64,000 nt of DNA from Allonocardiopsis opalescens (GTDB taxonomy: Bacteria > Actinomycetota > Actinomycetes > Streptosporangiales > Streptosporangiaceae), in contig NZ_PVZC01000005.1 of NCBI RefSeq assembly GCF_003002095.1, forward strand, positions 1 through 64,000, given 5' to 3'. Shown here piece after piece: positions 57,260 to 64,000 of the stretch. A program made the translations under genes and the position numbers. The notes under the pieces are model-generated. The model made no database searches and was not told the origin of the DNA. It saw only the letters and a program-made list of their open reading frames with translations. Position 1 is the stretch's first letter. Each line of letters opens with the position of its first letter.

Positions 57260-57775
57260 CTAGAAGAGGTGGGGGATCGGCACCGCCAGGACACCGACGA
57301 AGACGAGGTAGAAGGCGACCACGATCCCGGCGGAGGTCAGCAGGGACAGCCGCCAGGACTCCCGGCCGAGGAAGCGCAGCCAGCAGACCGACAGCAGCAG
57401 GGCCGGGATCTCGAAGCCGACCACGCCGATCACGGCGACGAAGCCGACCATGCTCGCCAGCCCGAACACCACCCGCCAACTCGCCGAGGAGAAGGCCTCG
57501 GCGTCGCGGGTCTGCCGGGCCCGCACCGCCAGCGCGATGCCGAGGCAGGTGATCGCGGTGCTCACCAGGAACGGCCAGGTGCCGGCCGAGGGCTCGGCCG
57601 CGCTGCCCAGCCCCAGCGGCACGGAGCCGGCGATCCCGGCGATCCCCAGCGCGGCGACCGCGGCCGCGGCCACCGCGTTGCCCAACGGCCCCGCCGGCGG
57701 CGGGCGGTGCTCGGCGTCCTCGGGCGGGGCGCCGGCGGCGGGGCCGTCCGCGCGTCCGGGTTCCGCGGCGGTCAA
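57260..57775 (-). CDS. tctB: Tripartite tricarboxylate transporter small subunit TctB
   Basis: A 171-residue membrane protein with four hydrophobic segments (AVAALGIAGIAGSVPLGLG, AGTWPFLVSTAITCLGIALAV, VVFGLASMVGFVAVIGVVGFEIPALLLSVCWLRFLG and LLTSAGIVVAFYLVFVGVLAVPIP), the usual TctB topology, preceded by a proline-rich cytosolic tail. The start is TTG 57775, overlapping the tctC stop (TTGA), so the order tctC-tctB-tctA is a tightly coupled operon. It assists TctA; sequence conservation in this family is low. Confidence 0.85.
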   Translation of the reverse strand: MTAAEPGRADGPAAGAPPEDAEHRPPPAGPLGNAVAAAAVAALGIAGIAGSVPLGLGSAAEPSAGTWPFLVSTAITCLGIALAVRARQTRDAEAFSSASWRVVFGLASMVGFVAVIGVVGFEIPALLLSVCWLRFLGRESWRLSLLTSAGIVVAFYLVFVGVLAVPIPHLF

Positions 57776-58782
57776 CTCGCCTCGCCGAGGTCGATGCCGT
57801 ACTCATCGATGGTGGCCCGGTAGCTCTCCAGGGCGGCGGTCCACTCCTCGACCACCTGCGCGCCGTCGACCTCGTGCGGGGTGAGCAGGTTCTCCTCGTT
57901 GAAGGTCTGGTACTGCTCGGAGGCGAAGGCGGTCTCGAATGCCTGCCGCAGCCGGTCCACCGTCGCCTCGGGGGTGCCGCCCGGCGCGACGATCGCGCGG
58001 AACTGGGAGACCTGGACGTCGTGGCCGGCCTCCACCGCCGTGGGGACGTCGGGCAGGTACTGGTTGCGCTCGGCCGCGAAGGTGACGAGCGGGGTCAGCT
58101 CGCCCGCCTCGATCTGCGCGATCGCCTCGCCGAGCTGGATGGAGGCGACGTCCACCTGGCCGCCGAGGACCGCGGTCAGCGCGGGCGAGCCGCCGTTAAA
58201 GGGGACGGCGGTGCCCTCGATCCCGGCCTGCGCGAACAGCAGTTCCTGGGACAGCTGGCTGCCGGTGCCGACGCCGGTGGTGCCGTACTGGATCTCCTCG
58301 GTGCTCGCGGTCAGGTCGTCGAGGCTGCTCAGGCCGGAGTCGGAGGCGGAGACCAGGACGTAGTCGTCCTGGGAGATCCCGGTGACGACCTCGTAGTCGT
58401 TGATGTCGACGGCCTCCTCCTCGGAGACCGCGAGCGGGGTGATCGCGATGAGGGAGGCGTTGATGACCATGATGTGCTGGCCGTTCGGCTCGCGGCCGGC
58501 CAGCTCGTTGGCGGCCAGCGCGCCGTTGGCGCCCGGGGTGTTCACCACCGGCATCGGCACGCCGAGGTCGTCGGAGGCCACCTCGGCGAGGGCGCGGCCG
58601 ATCAGGTCGGTGCTGCCGCCGGGGTCCTGGCCGACCACCAGGGTGACCGGCCCGTTCGGGAAGTCCCCGCCGCCGCCGGAGAGGTTCCCGCCGCACGCGG
58701 CGACGGAGAGCGAGAGCGCGGCGATCGCAAGCGCGGTCGCCGTCCCCCGGCGTGCACGCCGCCGGGCCAGTGCCTGAGTCAT
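57772..58782 (-). CDS. tctC: Tripartite tricarboxylate transporter receptor TctC
   Basis: A 336-residue extracytoplasmic solute receptor with a lipoprotein signal (basic start, hydrophobic core, lipobox VAAC, Cys about residue 30). The mature part shows FPNGPVTLVVGQDPGGSTDLIGRALAEV (about 41-68), VVNTPGANGALAANELAGREPNGQ (about 79-102), and GTTGVGTGSQLSQELLFAQAGI followed by VPFNGGSPALTAVLGGQVD (about 167-213), all typical TctC. It delivers the carboxylate to TctAB. Divergent from the LysR gene, with an AGGTAT dyad in the gap. Confidence 0.92.
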   Translation of the reverse strand: MTQALARRRARRGTATALAIAALSLSVAACGGNLSGGGGDFPNGPVTLVVGQDPGGSTDLIGRALAEVASDDLGVPMPVVNTPGANGALAANELAGREPNGQHIMVINASLIAITPLAVSEEEAVDINDYEVVTGISQDDYVLVSASDSGLSSLDDLTASTEEIQYGTTGVGTGSQLSQELLFAQAGIEGTAVPFNGGSPALTAVLGGQVDVASIQLGEAIAQIEAGELTPLVTFAAERNQYLPDVPTAVEAGHDVQVSQFRAIVAPGGTPEATVDRLRQAFETAFASEQYQTFNEENLLTPHEVDGAQVVEEWTAALESYRATIDEYGIDLGEAS

Positions 58783-58890
58783 GTGCTTCCCTTCGGTCCG
58801 CTGGCCGCCCCCCGATGCGCATTGTGAGCGCTGTCACGTAGGACGCTCGGCAGCCTAGGAGGCGGCTTCCATGCCTGTCCAAGGCAAATC

Positions 58891-58908
58891 AGGTATGAAG
58901 TGATACCT
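58891..58908. promoter_or_regulatory. LysR operator in the tctC/lysR divergent promoter
   Basis: Perfect dyad AGGTAT-GAAGTG-ATACCT, 11 bp before the lysR start and 108 bp from tctC. The same GGTAT-N6-AT(A/G)CC pattern recurs at 59822-59837. Confidence 0.7.
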
Positions 58909-58918
58909 TTTCTGCATC

Positions 58919-59812
58919 ATGTTCTCCTTCGACCAGCTGCGCGGATTCGTCGCCGTCGCCGAGGAGCTGCATTTCGGCCGGGCCGCCGAGCGGCTGGCCA
59001 TCACGCAACCGCCGCTGAGCCGCCAGATCCAGAAGCTGGAGCGCTCGATCGGCGTGCAGCTGTTCGAGCGGGACCGGCGGCGGGTGGAGCTGACCGCCGC
59101 GGGCGCCGCCTTCCTGGTCGAGGCGCGCCGGCTGCTCGCCCTGGCCGACGGCGCGCCCGACCTGGCCCGCCGCATCTCGGCCGGGTCGAGCGGAACGCTC
59201 AAGATCGGCTTCACCGCCGCCTCCTCGTACGGCACCCTCGGGCGGCTGCTGAACGGCCTGGAGGAGGTGCTGCCGGAGATCGACATCGAGCTGTTCGAGA
59301 TGGTCACCCGGGAGCAGGTCGCGGCGCTGCTGCGCGGCGAGGTGGACGTGGGGCTGGCCCGGCCGCCCTTCGACGACACGGCCTTCGGCTCCCGGGTGCT
59401 GCTGCGCGAGCGGCTGCTGGTCGCGGTGCCCGACGGGCACCCGCTGGCGCTGCGGGGCGGACCCGTCACCGGCGACGACCTGGTCGGCCTGCCGCTGATC
59501 ATGCACTCCCCGACCCGGGCCCGGTACTTCTACGACCTCATCGTGGGGCTGCTGCCCATCGCGCACCAGAACGTGGTGCACACGGCCAGCCAGATCCTGA
59601 CCATGGTCTGGCTGGTGGCGGCCGGGCGCGGGATCGCCTTCGTGCCCGAGTCCGCGGTCGGGCTCGGCGTCGCGGGCGTCGCCTACCTCGAACTCGCCGG
59701 CCTCGGCGACACCCGGGTCGAGCTGCACCTGCTGTGGACGCGGGAGTCCCAGAACCCGGCGCTGTGGCGGGCCCTGGACGTGTGGCTCGCGCAGCAGGCC
59801 GACGCGAGCTGA
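58919..59812 (+). CDS. LysR-family regulator of the aldarate cluster
   Basis: A 297-residue [56 protein letters not shown] (about residues 4-52) and a C-terminal effector domain with [20 protein letters not shown] and [21 protein letters not shown]. The ATG at 58919 is 11 bp after the dyad. It lies between tctCBA (divergent) and kdgD-gudD (co-directional), so it is positioned to control both from its two sites; the effector may be glucarate or a breakdown product. Confidence 0.92.
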   Translation: MFSFDQLRGFVAVAEELHFGRAAERLAITQPPLSRQIQKLERSIGVQLFERDRRRVELTAAGAAFLVEARRLLALADGAPDLARRISAGSSGTLKIGFTAASSYGTLGRLLNGLEEVLPEIDIELFEMVTREQVAALLRGEVDVGLARPPFDDTAFGSRVLLRERLLVAVPDGHPLALRGGPVTGDDLVGLPLIMHSPTRARYFYDLIVGLLPIAHQNVVHTASQILTMVWLVAAGRGIAFVPESAVGLGVAGVAYLELAGLGDTRVELHLLWTRESQNPALWRALDVWLAQQADAS

Positions 59813-59821
59813 TGTCCGTCC

Positions 59822-59837
59822 GGTATCAGTTGATGCC
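59822..59837. promoter_or_regulatory. Second copy of the LysR motif before kdgD
   Basis: GGTAT-CAGTTG-ATGCC, one mismatch from the dyad at 58891, in the 127-bp gap between lysR and kdgD. It suggests that the same regulator controls the catabolic genes. Confidence 0.55.
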
Positions 59838-59939
59838 CAACGAGTCTTGGACAGCATCGATCACCGCTCCCTACGGTATGGCGACACAGCCCGGGGCCCG
59901 GTCCAGGAGCACCCCGATCCGCCGAACCAAGGACGACGC

Positions 59940-60854
59940 GTGAGTCTGATGCACCCCGGTGAGCTGGCCGACCGGCTAAGGTCCGGCCTCCTGTCCTTCC
60001 CCGTCACCCACTTCGACGCGGAGCTCGCGTTCGACGAGGGCCGCTACCGCGAGCACCTCGCCTGGCAGGCGAGCCACGGCGTGGCCGGGCTGTTCGCCGC
60101 GGGCGGCACGGGCGAGGGCTTCTCGCTGACCCCGGCCGAGATCGACCGGGTGGTCCGCACCGCGGTCGACGAGGTCGGCGGCACGGTGCCGGTGCTGGCC
60201 CCGGCGACCGGCGGGACGGCGAGCGCCGTGGCCCAGGCCCGCGCGGCCCAGGAGGCCGGGGCCGACGGCGTGCTGCTGCTGCCGCCCTACCTGACCGAGG
60301 CGCCGCAGGCCGGGCTGGTGGAGCACGTGAGCGCGGTCTGCGCCGCCACCGACCTGGGCGTGATCGCCTACAGCCGCGCCAACGCGGTGTACACCGACGA
60401 GACCGTCGCGGTCCTGGCCGCCCGCAACGCCAACCTGATCGGGCTCAAGGACGGCGTCGGCAATGTCGAGACGATGGCGCGCGTGTACGCCAAGGTCGGC
60501 GAGCGGCTGATCTACATCGGCGGGCTGCCCACCGCCGAGACCTTCGCCCTGCCGCTGCTCCAGCTGGGTGTGAGCACCTACTCCTCGGCCCTGTACAACT
60601 TCCTGCCCGAGTTCGCGCTGGACTTCTTCGCGGCGGTCCGCGCCCAGGACCGGGAGGCGGTCTACCGCAGACTGAACGACTTCGTGATCCCCTACATCGA
60701 CATCCGGGACCGCTCTCGCGGCTACGCGGTGTCCATCGTCAAGGCCGGGCTGACCGCGGTCGGCCGCGACGGCGGCCGGGTCAGGCCGCCGCTGAAGGAC
60801 CTCACCGCGGCCGAGGCCGAGGAGCTGTCCGCCCTGATCAAGCGGGTCTCCTGA
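59940..60854 (+). CDS. kdgD: 5-dehydro-4-deoxyglucarate dehydratase
   Basis: A 304-residue class I aldolase-fold enzyme (DHDPS superfamily) that should convert 5-dehydro-4-deoxyglucarate to 2,5-dioxopentanoate (alpha-ketoglutarate semialdehyde) with loss of water and CO2. Visible: [46 protein letters not shown] (about residues 14-60) with the GGTGE loop, the Tyr in [19 protein letters not shown], the Schiff-base Lys in [13 protein letters not shown] (about 164-176) and [12 protein letters not shown] 59940 (VSLMHPGEL) has AAGGAC upstream; ATG 59949 is an alternative. First gene of a pair with gudD. Confidence 0.93.
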   Translation: MSLMHPGELADRLRSGLLSFPVTHFDAELAFDEGRYREHLAWQASHGVAGLFAAGGTGEGFSLTPAEIDRVVRTAVDEVGGTVPVLAPATGGTASAVAQARAAQEAGADGVLLLPPYLTEAPQAGLVEHVSAVCAATDLGVIAYSRANAVYTDETVAVLAARNANLIGLKDGVGNVETMARVYAKVGERLIYIGGLPTAETFALPLLQLGVSTYSSALYNFLPEFALDFFAAVRAQDREAVYRRLNDFVIPYIDIRDRSRGYAVSIVKAGLTAVGRDGGRVRPPLKDLTAAEAEELSALIKRVS

Positions 60855-60904
60855 GCCCCGCCCCGCAGACCCGACCCGTCCGACCCAGCGCAGGAGGAAC
60901 CCAG

Positions 60905-62245
60905 GTGCCCGTTCATGGCCGGCGGACGCCCACGGTGGCGAGCGTCGAGGTGGTGCCGGTGGCTGGGCACGACAGCATGCTGCTGAACCTCAGCGGCGCG
61001 CACGGCCCCTTCTTCACCCGCAATATCGCGGTGGTGACCGACAGCGAGGGCAGGACCGGCCTCGGGGAGGTGCCGGGCGGCGAGGCGATCAGGAGCATCA
61101 TCGCCGAGGCGGCCGGCATGCTGGTGGGCCGCCCGGTCGCCCGGCTGAACCGGCTGCTGCGCGAGGTCGGCGACGCCTTCGCCGGACGCGACGCCGCCGG
61201 GCGCGGCGAGCAGACCTTCGACCTGCGCTCCACCGTCCACGCCGTCACGGCGCTGGAGTCGGCCCTGCTCGACCTGCTCGGGCAGCACCTGGAGGTGCCC
61301 GTCTGCGAGCTGCTGGGCGAGGGGCGGCTCCGGGACCGGGTGCCGGTCCTCGGCTACCTGTTCTTCATCGGCGACCGCCGGGCCGCCCCGCTGCCGTACC
61401 TGGCCGAGGCGGAGCCCGCGGACGCGTGGGAGCGGCTGCGGCGCGAACCCGCGCTGGACGCCGATGCCGTGGTGGCGCTGGCGGAGGCGGCGCGGGAGCG
61501 CTACGGCTTCCGCGACTTCAAGCTCAAGGGCGGCGTGCTGGCCGGCGAGGAGGAGGTGGCGGTGGTGCGCGCCCTGGCCGCCCGCTTCCCCGACGCCCGG
61601 ATCACCATCGACCCCAACGGCGCCTGGTCGCTGGCCGAGGCCGTCCGGCTCTGCTCGCAGTTGCGCGGGGTGCTCGCCTACGCCGAGGACCCGTGCGGCG
61701 CGGAGGGCGGCTACTCGTCCCGGGAGGTGATGGCGGAGTTCCGCCGGGCCACCGGCCTGCCGACGGCCACCAACATGGTCGCCACCGACTGGCGGCAGCT
61801 GGCGCACAGCGTCCGCTCGCACGCGGTGGACATCCCGCTGGCCGACCCGCACTTCTGGACCATGCGCGGCTCGATCCGGGTGGCCCAGCTCTGCGACGAC
61901 TTCGGGCTCACCTGGGGCTCGCACTCCAACAACCACTTCGACATCTCTCTGGCCATGTTCACCCACGTCGGCGCCGCCGCCCCCGGCGCGATCACCGCGC
62001 TGGACACACACTGGATCTGGCAGGACGGCCAGGCGCTGACCCGCGAGCCGCCGCGCATCGCCGAGGGCGCGATCGAGGTGCCGGCCGCGCCGGGACTCGG
62101 TGTGGAACTCGACCGGGAGGCGCTGGCCACGGCGCACGAGCTGTACCTGGAGCACGGCTTGGGCGCCCGCGACGACGCCGCGGCGATGCGCCACCTCGTC
62201 CCCGGCTGGACCTTCGACCCCAAGCGCCCGGCGCTGGTGCGCTGA
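60905..62245 (+). CDS. gudD: Glucarate dehydratase
   Basis: A 446-residue enolase-superfamily dehydratase that converts D-glucarate (or idarate) to 5-dehydro-4-deoxyglucarate. Evidence: the N-terminal GEVPGGEAI region (about residues 57-65), the general-base Lys in [20 protein letters not shown] (K-x-K, about 200-219), [11 protein letters not shown] (metal Asp and Asn, about 234-244), [38 protein letters not shown] (second metal ligand region, about 259-296) and [23 protein letters not shown] (C-terminal His, about 339-361). The GTG at 60905 follows AGGAGGAACCCAG. It supplies the substrate of kdgD directly upstream. Confidence 0.95.
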   Translation: MPVHGRRTPTVASVEVVPVAGHDSMLLNLSGAHGPFFTRNIAVVTDSEGRTGLGEVPGGEAIRSIIAEAAGMLVGRPVARLNRLLREVGDAFAGRDAAGRGEQTFDLRSTVHAVTALESALLDLLGQHLEVPVCELLGEGRLRDRVPVLGYLFFIGDRRAAPLPYLAEAEPADAWERLRREPALDADAVVALAEAARERYGFRDFKLKGGVLAGEEEVAVVRALAARFPDARITIDPNGAWSLAEAVRLCSQLRGVLAYAEDPCGAEGGYSSREVMAEFRRATGLPTATNMVATDWRQLAHSVRSHAVDIPLADPHFWTMRGSIRVAQLCDDFGLTWGSHSNNHFDISLAMFTHVGAAAPGAITALDTHWIWQDGQALTREPPRIAEGAIEVPAAPGLGVELDREALATAHELYLEHGLGARDDAAAMRHLVPGWTFDPKRPALVR

Positions 62246-62348
62246 GGCCGGATCCCGTCCCCGGCCCGGCCTACGGCGCCGTGCCCGCGCTCATCGTGGC
62301 CGCAGTGCCCGTGTCGGAGCCGCGCGCCGCGGCCGCCCCGGTCGGCGG

Positions 62349-63170
62349 TCAGCCGCTCCGGCGGGCGCGGTAGGCCCGCTGGCGGCAGGCGGGCGAGCAG
62401 TAGCTGCGCGGCCGGCCCGCGGCGGGGCGCTCGACGGGCCTGCCGCACACCTCGCACTTGCTTTCGTCACGGCTTTCGTCACGGACGCGGGCCTCGATCC
62501 CGTCGAGCACCCGCTGCAGGCCGAACTCGAAGGGGTCGAGCGGAGTGTCGTAGGCGCCCTGCTCGTACAGGCGGCTCAGGGTGGGATAGCGGTCGAAGTG
62601 CGCGAACAGGGAGTCGCGCCGGTTCCACCACTCCTGGTCGCTCACCCCGGTGCTGCGCTCGGCGCGCACCGCCACCGCCGACTGGCGGGCCGCGCTGCCC
62701 GCCAGTCCGGCCAGCAGCTCCACCGACGCGACCACCTCGGCGGGCGGCAGGCCGGTGCGCGCCACGATCTCCAGTCCGCGCTCGAAGGCGGCCACGGCGC
62801 GCGGCCCCGGCACGTGCCGGACGTCGACCGTCTCCACCAGCCACGGGTGGCGCCGGTACGCCTCCCGCTCCCGCCTGGCCCAGGTCTCCAACTCCGCGCG
62901 CCACTCGGCGGCGCCTTTGGCGCCGGACGGCTCGTGCTCGTCGTGGACCGCGTCGCGCATGAGGTCGAGCAGCTCCGTCTTGCCCGGCACATGCCGGTAG
63001 AGCGCCATCGTGGTGAAGCCGAGCCGTTCGGCCAGCCGCCGCATCGAGACGGCGGCCAGCCCCTCGGCGTCGGCCAGCTCCACCGCGGCGCGCACGATCC
63101 GCTCCAGGCTGAGGCCGCGGCGGGCCCCGGTGCCCCACAGCAGCTCCGTACTGCGCTCGGGATCGGCCAT
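62349..63170 (-). CDS. TetR-family regulator with C-terminal cysteine-rich (zinc-finger-like) tail
   Basis: A 273-residue regulator. The TetR HTH is at about residues 18-68: LSLERIVRAAVELADAEGLAAVSMRRLAERLGFTTMALYRHVPGKTELLDLM. The C-terminal TetR_C-type ligand domain follows to about 235. The final about 35 residues form a separate module, C-x2-C-GRPVERPAAGRPRSYC-x3-C-RQRAYRAR, resembling the small zinc-binding tail found on various actinobacterial regulators. GGGGGAGTGG precedes the ATG at 63170. Divergent from the beta-helix gene at 63241, with a TGTCTAC/GTAGACA dyad in between. The tail may add DNA or protein contacts; this is inference. Confidence 0.88.
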   Translation of the reverse strand: MADPERSTELLWGTGARRGLSLERIVRAAVELADAEGLAAVSMRRLAERLGFTTMALYRHVPGKTELLDLMRDAVHDEHEPSGAKGAAEWRAELETWARREREAYRRHPWLVETVDVRHVPGPRAVAAFERGLEIVARTGLPPAEVVASVELLAGLAGSAARQSAVAVRAERSTGVSDQEWWNRRDSLFAHFDRYPTLSRLYEQGAYDTPLDPFEFGLQRVLDGIEARVRDESRDESKCEVCGRPVERPAAGRPRSYCSPACRQRAYRARRSG

Positions 63171-63195
63171 CCACTCCCCCTTGTCATGTATATGC

Positions 63196-63223
63196 TGTCT
63201 ACCAGAAGTGTACGTTGTAGACA
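63196..63223. promoter_or_regulatory. TetR operator between tetR-zinc and the beta-helix gene
   Basis: Perfect 7-bp inverted pair TGTCTAC (63196-63202) and GTAGACA (63217-63223) with 14 bp between, in the 70-bp divergent gap. The AT-rich patch is unusual for this genome. Confidence 0.6.
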
Positions 63224-63240
63224 TACGAAGGAGGAGTCCG

Positions 63241-64000
63241 ATGATCTTCGTCGACCCGTCTGGCGACGATGCGGGACCCGGCACCGCCGAGCGGCCGTTC
63301 GCGACCCTGGAGCGGGCCCGCGACGCGGCCGCGCCGGGAGACGTGGTCCAGCTCAGAGCCGGCACCTACCGCCTCGCCGACACCTTCCGGCTGTCGGCCG
63401 AGCACTCCGGCGTCAGCTACCAGGCGTACGGCTTCGGCACCGGCACGCAGGAGGAGGTGGTGCTCAGCGGCGGACGCCGGGTCACCGGCTGGACCGCCGG
63501 CGCCGACGGCACCCACCGCGCCGAACTGCCCGGCCCGGCGCCCCGCCAGCTGTACGTGCGCGGGCGCCGCGCCGAACGCTCCTCCGTCCCGCTGGCGGAC
63601 CAGGGCCTGGTCCGCACCGCGGACGGCTACACCGTCGACGGCACCGGGCCTCAGTCCTGGCGCGGCGACGTGGAGATCGTCTACCGGGGCGCCTATCCGT
63701 GGTCGGAGGCGCGCTGCCCGGTGGCGTCCGTCTCCGGCGACGCGCGCTCGACCACCATCGAGATGGCCCGCCCCGCCTTCGAACGCGCCGCGCGCCTCTA
63801 CCACTGGGTCATCTCCTGGCAGAGCCCCGACGCCACCGACACCGGCGGCGAGGACGCCTACGCCGTCGACTCCCCCACCTCCGCCGAGAACAGCCCCGCC
63901 TTCCTCACCGACGGCACCTTCGCCACCGAAGGCACGGTCGTGCACCTGCGCCCGCACCGCGCCGACGAACTCGACGACGTGGTGGCGCCGGTGCTGGAGA
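63241..64000 (+). CDS. Right-handed parallel beta-helix protein (partial, runs off the window)
   Basis: At least 253 residues with no stop before the window end. The start MIFVDPSGDDAGPGTAERPFATLERARDAAAPGDVVQLRAGTYRLADTFRL matches the 'V-D-x-x-G-D-D-x-x-G-T-x-x-x-P-F-x-T-L' opening of pectate-lyase-like beta-helix proteins. Such proteins are polysaccharide lyases, glycosidases or inverting epimerases. No signal peptide is evident at this ATG. AGGAGGAGTCCG precedes the ATG at 63241. Divergent from the TetR-zinc regulator with a shared operator, so it is likely substrate-induced. With glucarate catabolism next door, a uronic-acid polysaccharide substrate is conceivable but unproven. Confidence 0.75.
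   Translation, partial: MIFVDPSGDDAGPGTAERPFATLERARDAAAPGDVVQLRAGTYRLADTFRLSAEHSGVSYQAYGFGTGTQEEVVLSGGRRVTGWTAGADGTHRAELPGPAPRQLYVRGRRAERSSVPLADQGLVRTADGYTVDGTGPQSWRGDVEIVYRGAYPWSEARCPVASVSGDARSTTIEMARPAFERAARLYHWVISWQSPDATDTGGEDAYAVDSPTSAENSPAFLTDGTFATEGTVVHLRPHRADELDDVVAPVLE

Noticed and set aside
57252-57806. Upstream extension of the tctA frame
   Set aside because: Arg/Pro-rich out-of-frame translation of tctB; tctA homology and a ribosome site point to TTG 57251.
1-64000. CRISPR array, tRNA, rRNA or complete insertion sequence
   Set aside because: No regularly spaced repeats, cloverleaf-like segments, rRNA-like stretches or intact transposase frame were seen on either strand.

Overview
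The window is very GC-rich, double-stranded coding, actinobacterial chromosome. Evidence: third codon positions are almost all G or C, GTG and TTG starts are common, ATGA/GTGA stop-start overlaps are frequent, and there is a DtxR/IdeR-type iron box, a Tat-exported PhoD phosphatase, DUF1707 and BTAD/NB-ARC/TPR (SARP) families. A Streptomyces- or Streptosporangiales-like filamentous actinomycete (Nocardiopsis/Actinomadura type) is my best guess; genus is not determinable. No rRNA, tRNA, CRISPR array, prophage or intact insertion sequence was seen. Almost nothing is housekeeping. It reads as an accessory chromosomal region made of many small, self-contained regulator-plus-effector modules, most with a visible operator between or upstream of the genes.

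Layout. 1-3.2 kb: tail of an ABC exporter (ATPase end, permease) and an NhaA antiporter. 3.3-6.8 kb: two matching cassettes, each a GbsR/MarR-like regulator translationally coupled to a tailoring enzyme (FAD monooxygenase; GT1 glycosyltransferase), each behind a perfect inverted repeat with a 4-bp centre. 6.9-16.7 kb: VOC protein and divergent WYL regulator, methyltransferase with an abnormal 3' end, DUF1707 protein, hydrolase, GCS2-type ligase, secreted I36-like protein, second methyltransferase, PhoD, second VOC protein. 16.7-22.9 kb: LysR/EamA pair, SDR remnant, hemerythrin protein, MerR/SDR pair with a textbook MerR promoter, CPA2 antiporter, lipase remnant. 22.9-27.4 kb: two DHA2 multidrug exporters, each with a TetR regulator. 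27.4-36.5 kb: YciI, membrane-anchored LuxR regulator with a small partner, esterase/DUF218 pair, MerR regulator, secreted GH12 glucanase with a LacI-type operator, leaderless HTH protein, serine hydrolase, DHFR-like reductase, APH-type kinase.

36.7-41.2 kb is a visibly less GC-rich island with two divergent genes: an HTH-plus-Nudix protein and a large SARP/STAND regulator (BTAD, NB-ARC, TPR). It looks horizontally acquired and is the most system-like pair in the window. 41.3-50.3 kb: PadR and second FAD monooxygenase, DsbA/FrnE protein, transposase remnant, AraC regulator, membrane protein, leaderless excisionase-like HTH coupled to an alpha/beta hydrolase, secreted protein, second hydrolase, DoxX-like protein.

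50.3-55.7 kb: siderophore-iron uptake operon under an iron box, then two TetR units, each divergent from its probable target with paired operators. 55.7-62.2 kb: a coherent aldarate (D-glucarate/galactarate) uptake and catabolism block: TctA, TctB and TctC transporter, LysR regulator, 5-dehydro-4-deoxyglucarate dehydratase and glucarate dehydratase, with the same GGTAT-N6-AT(A/G)CC dyad in both intergenic regions. The window ends with a TetR regulator carrying a cysteine-rich zinc-finger-like tail, divergent from a right-handed beta-helix (polysaccharide-active?) protein that runs off the edge.
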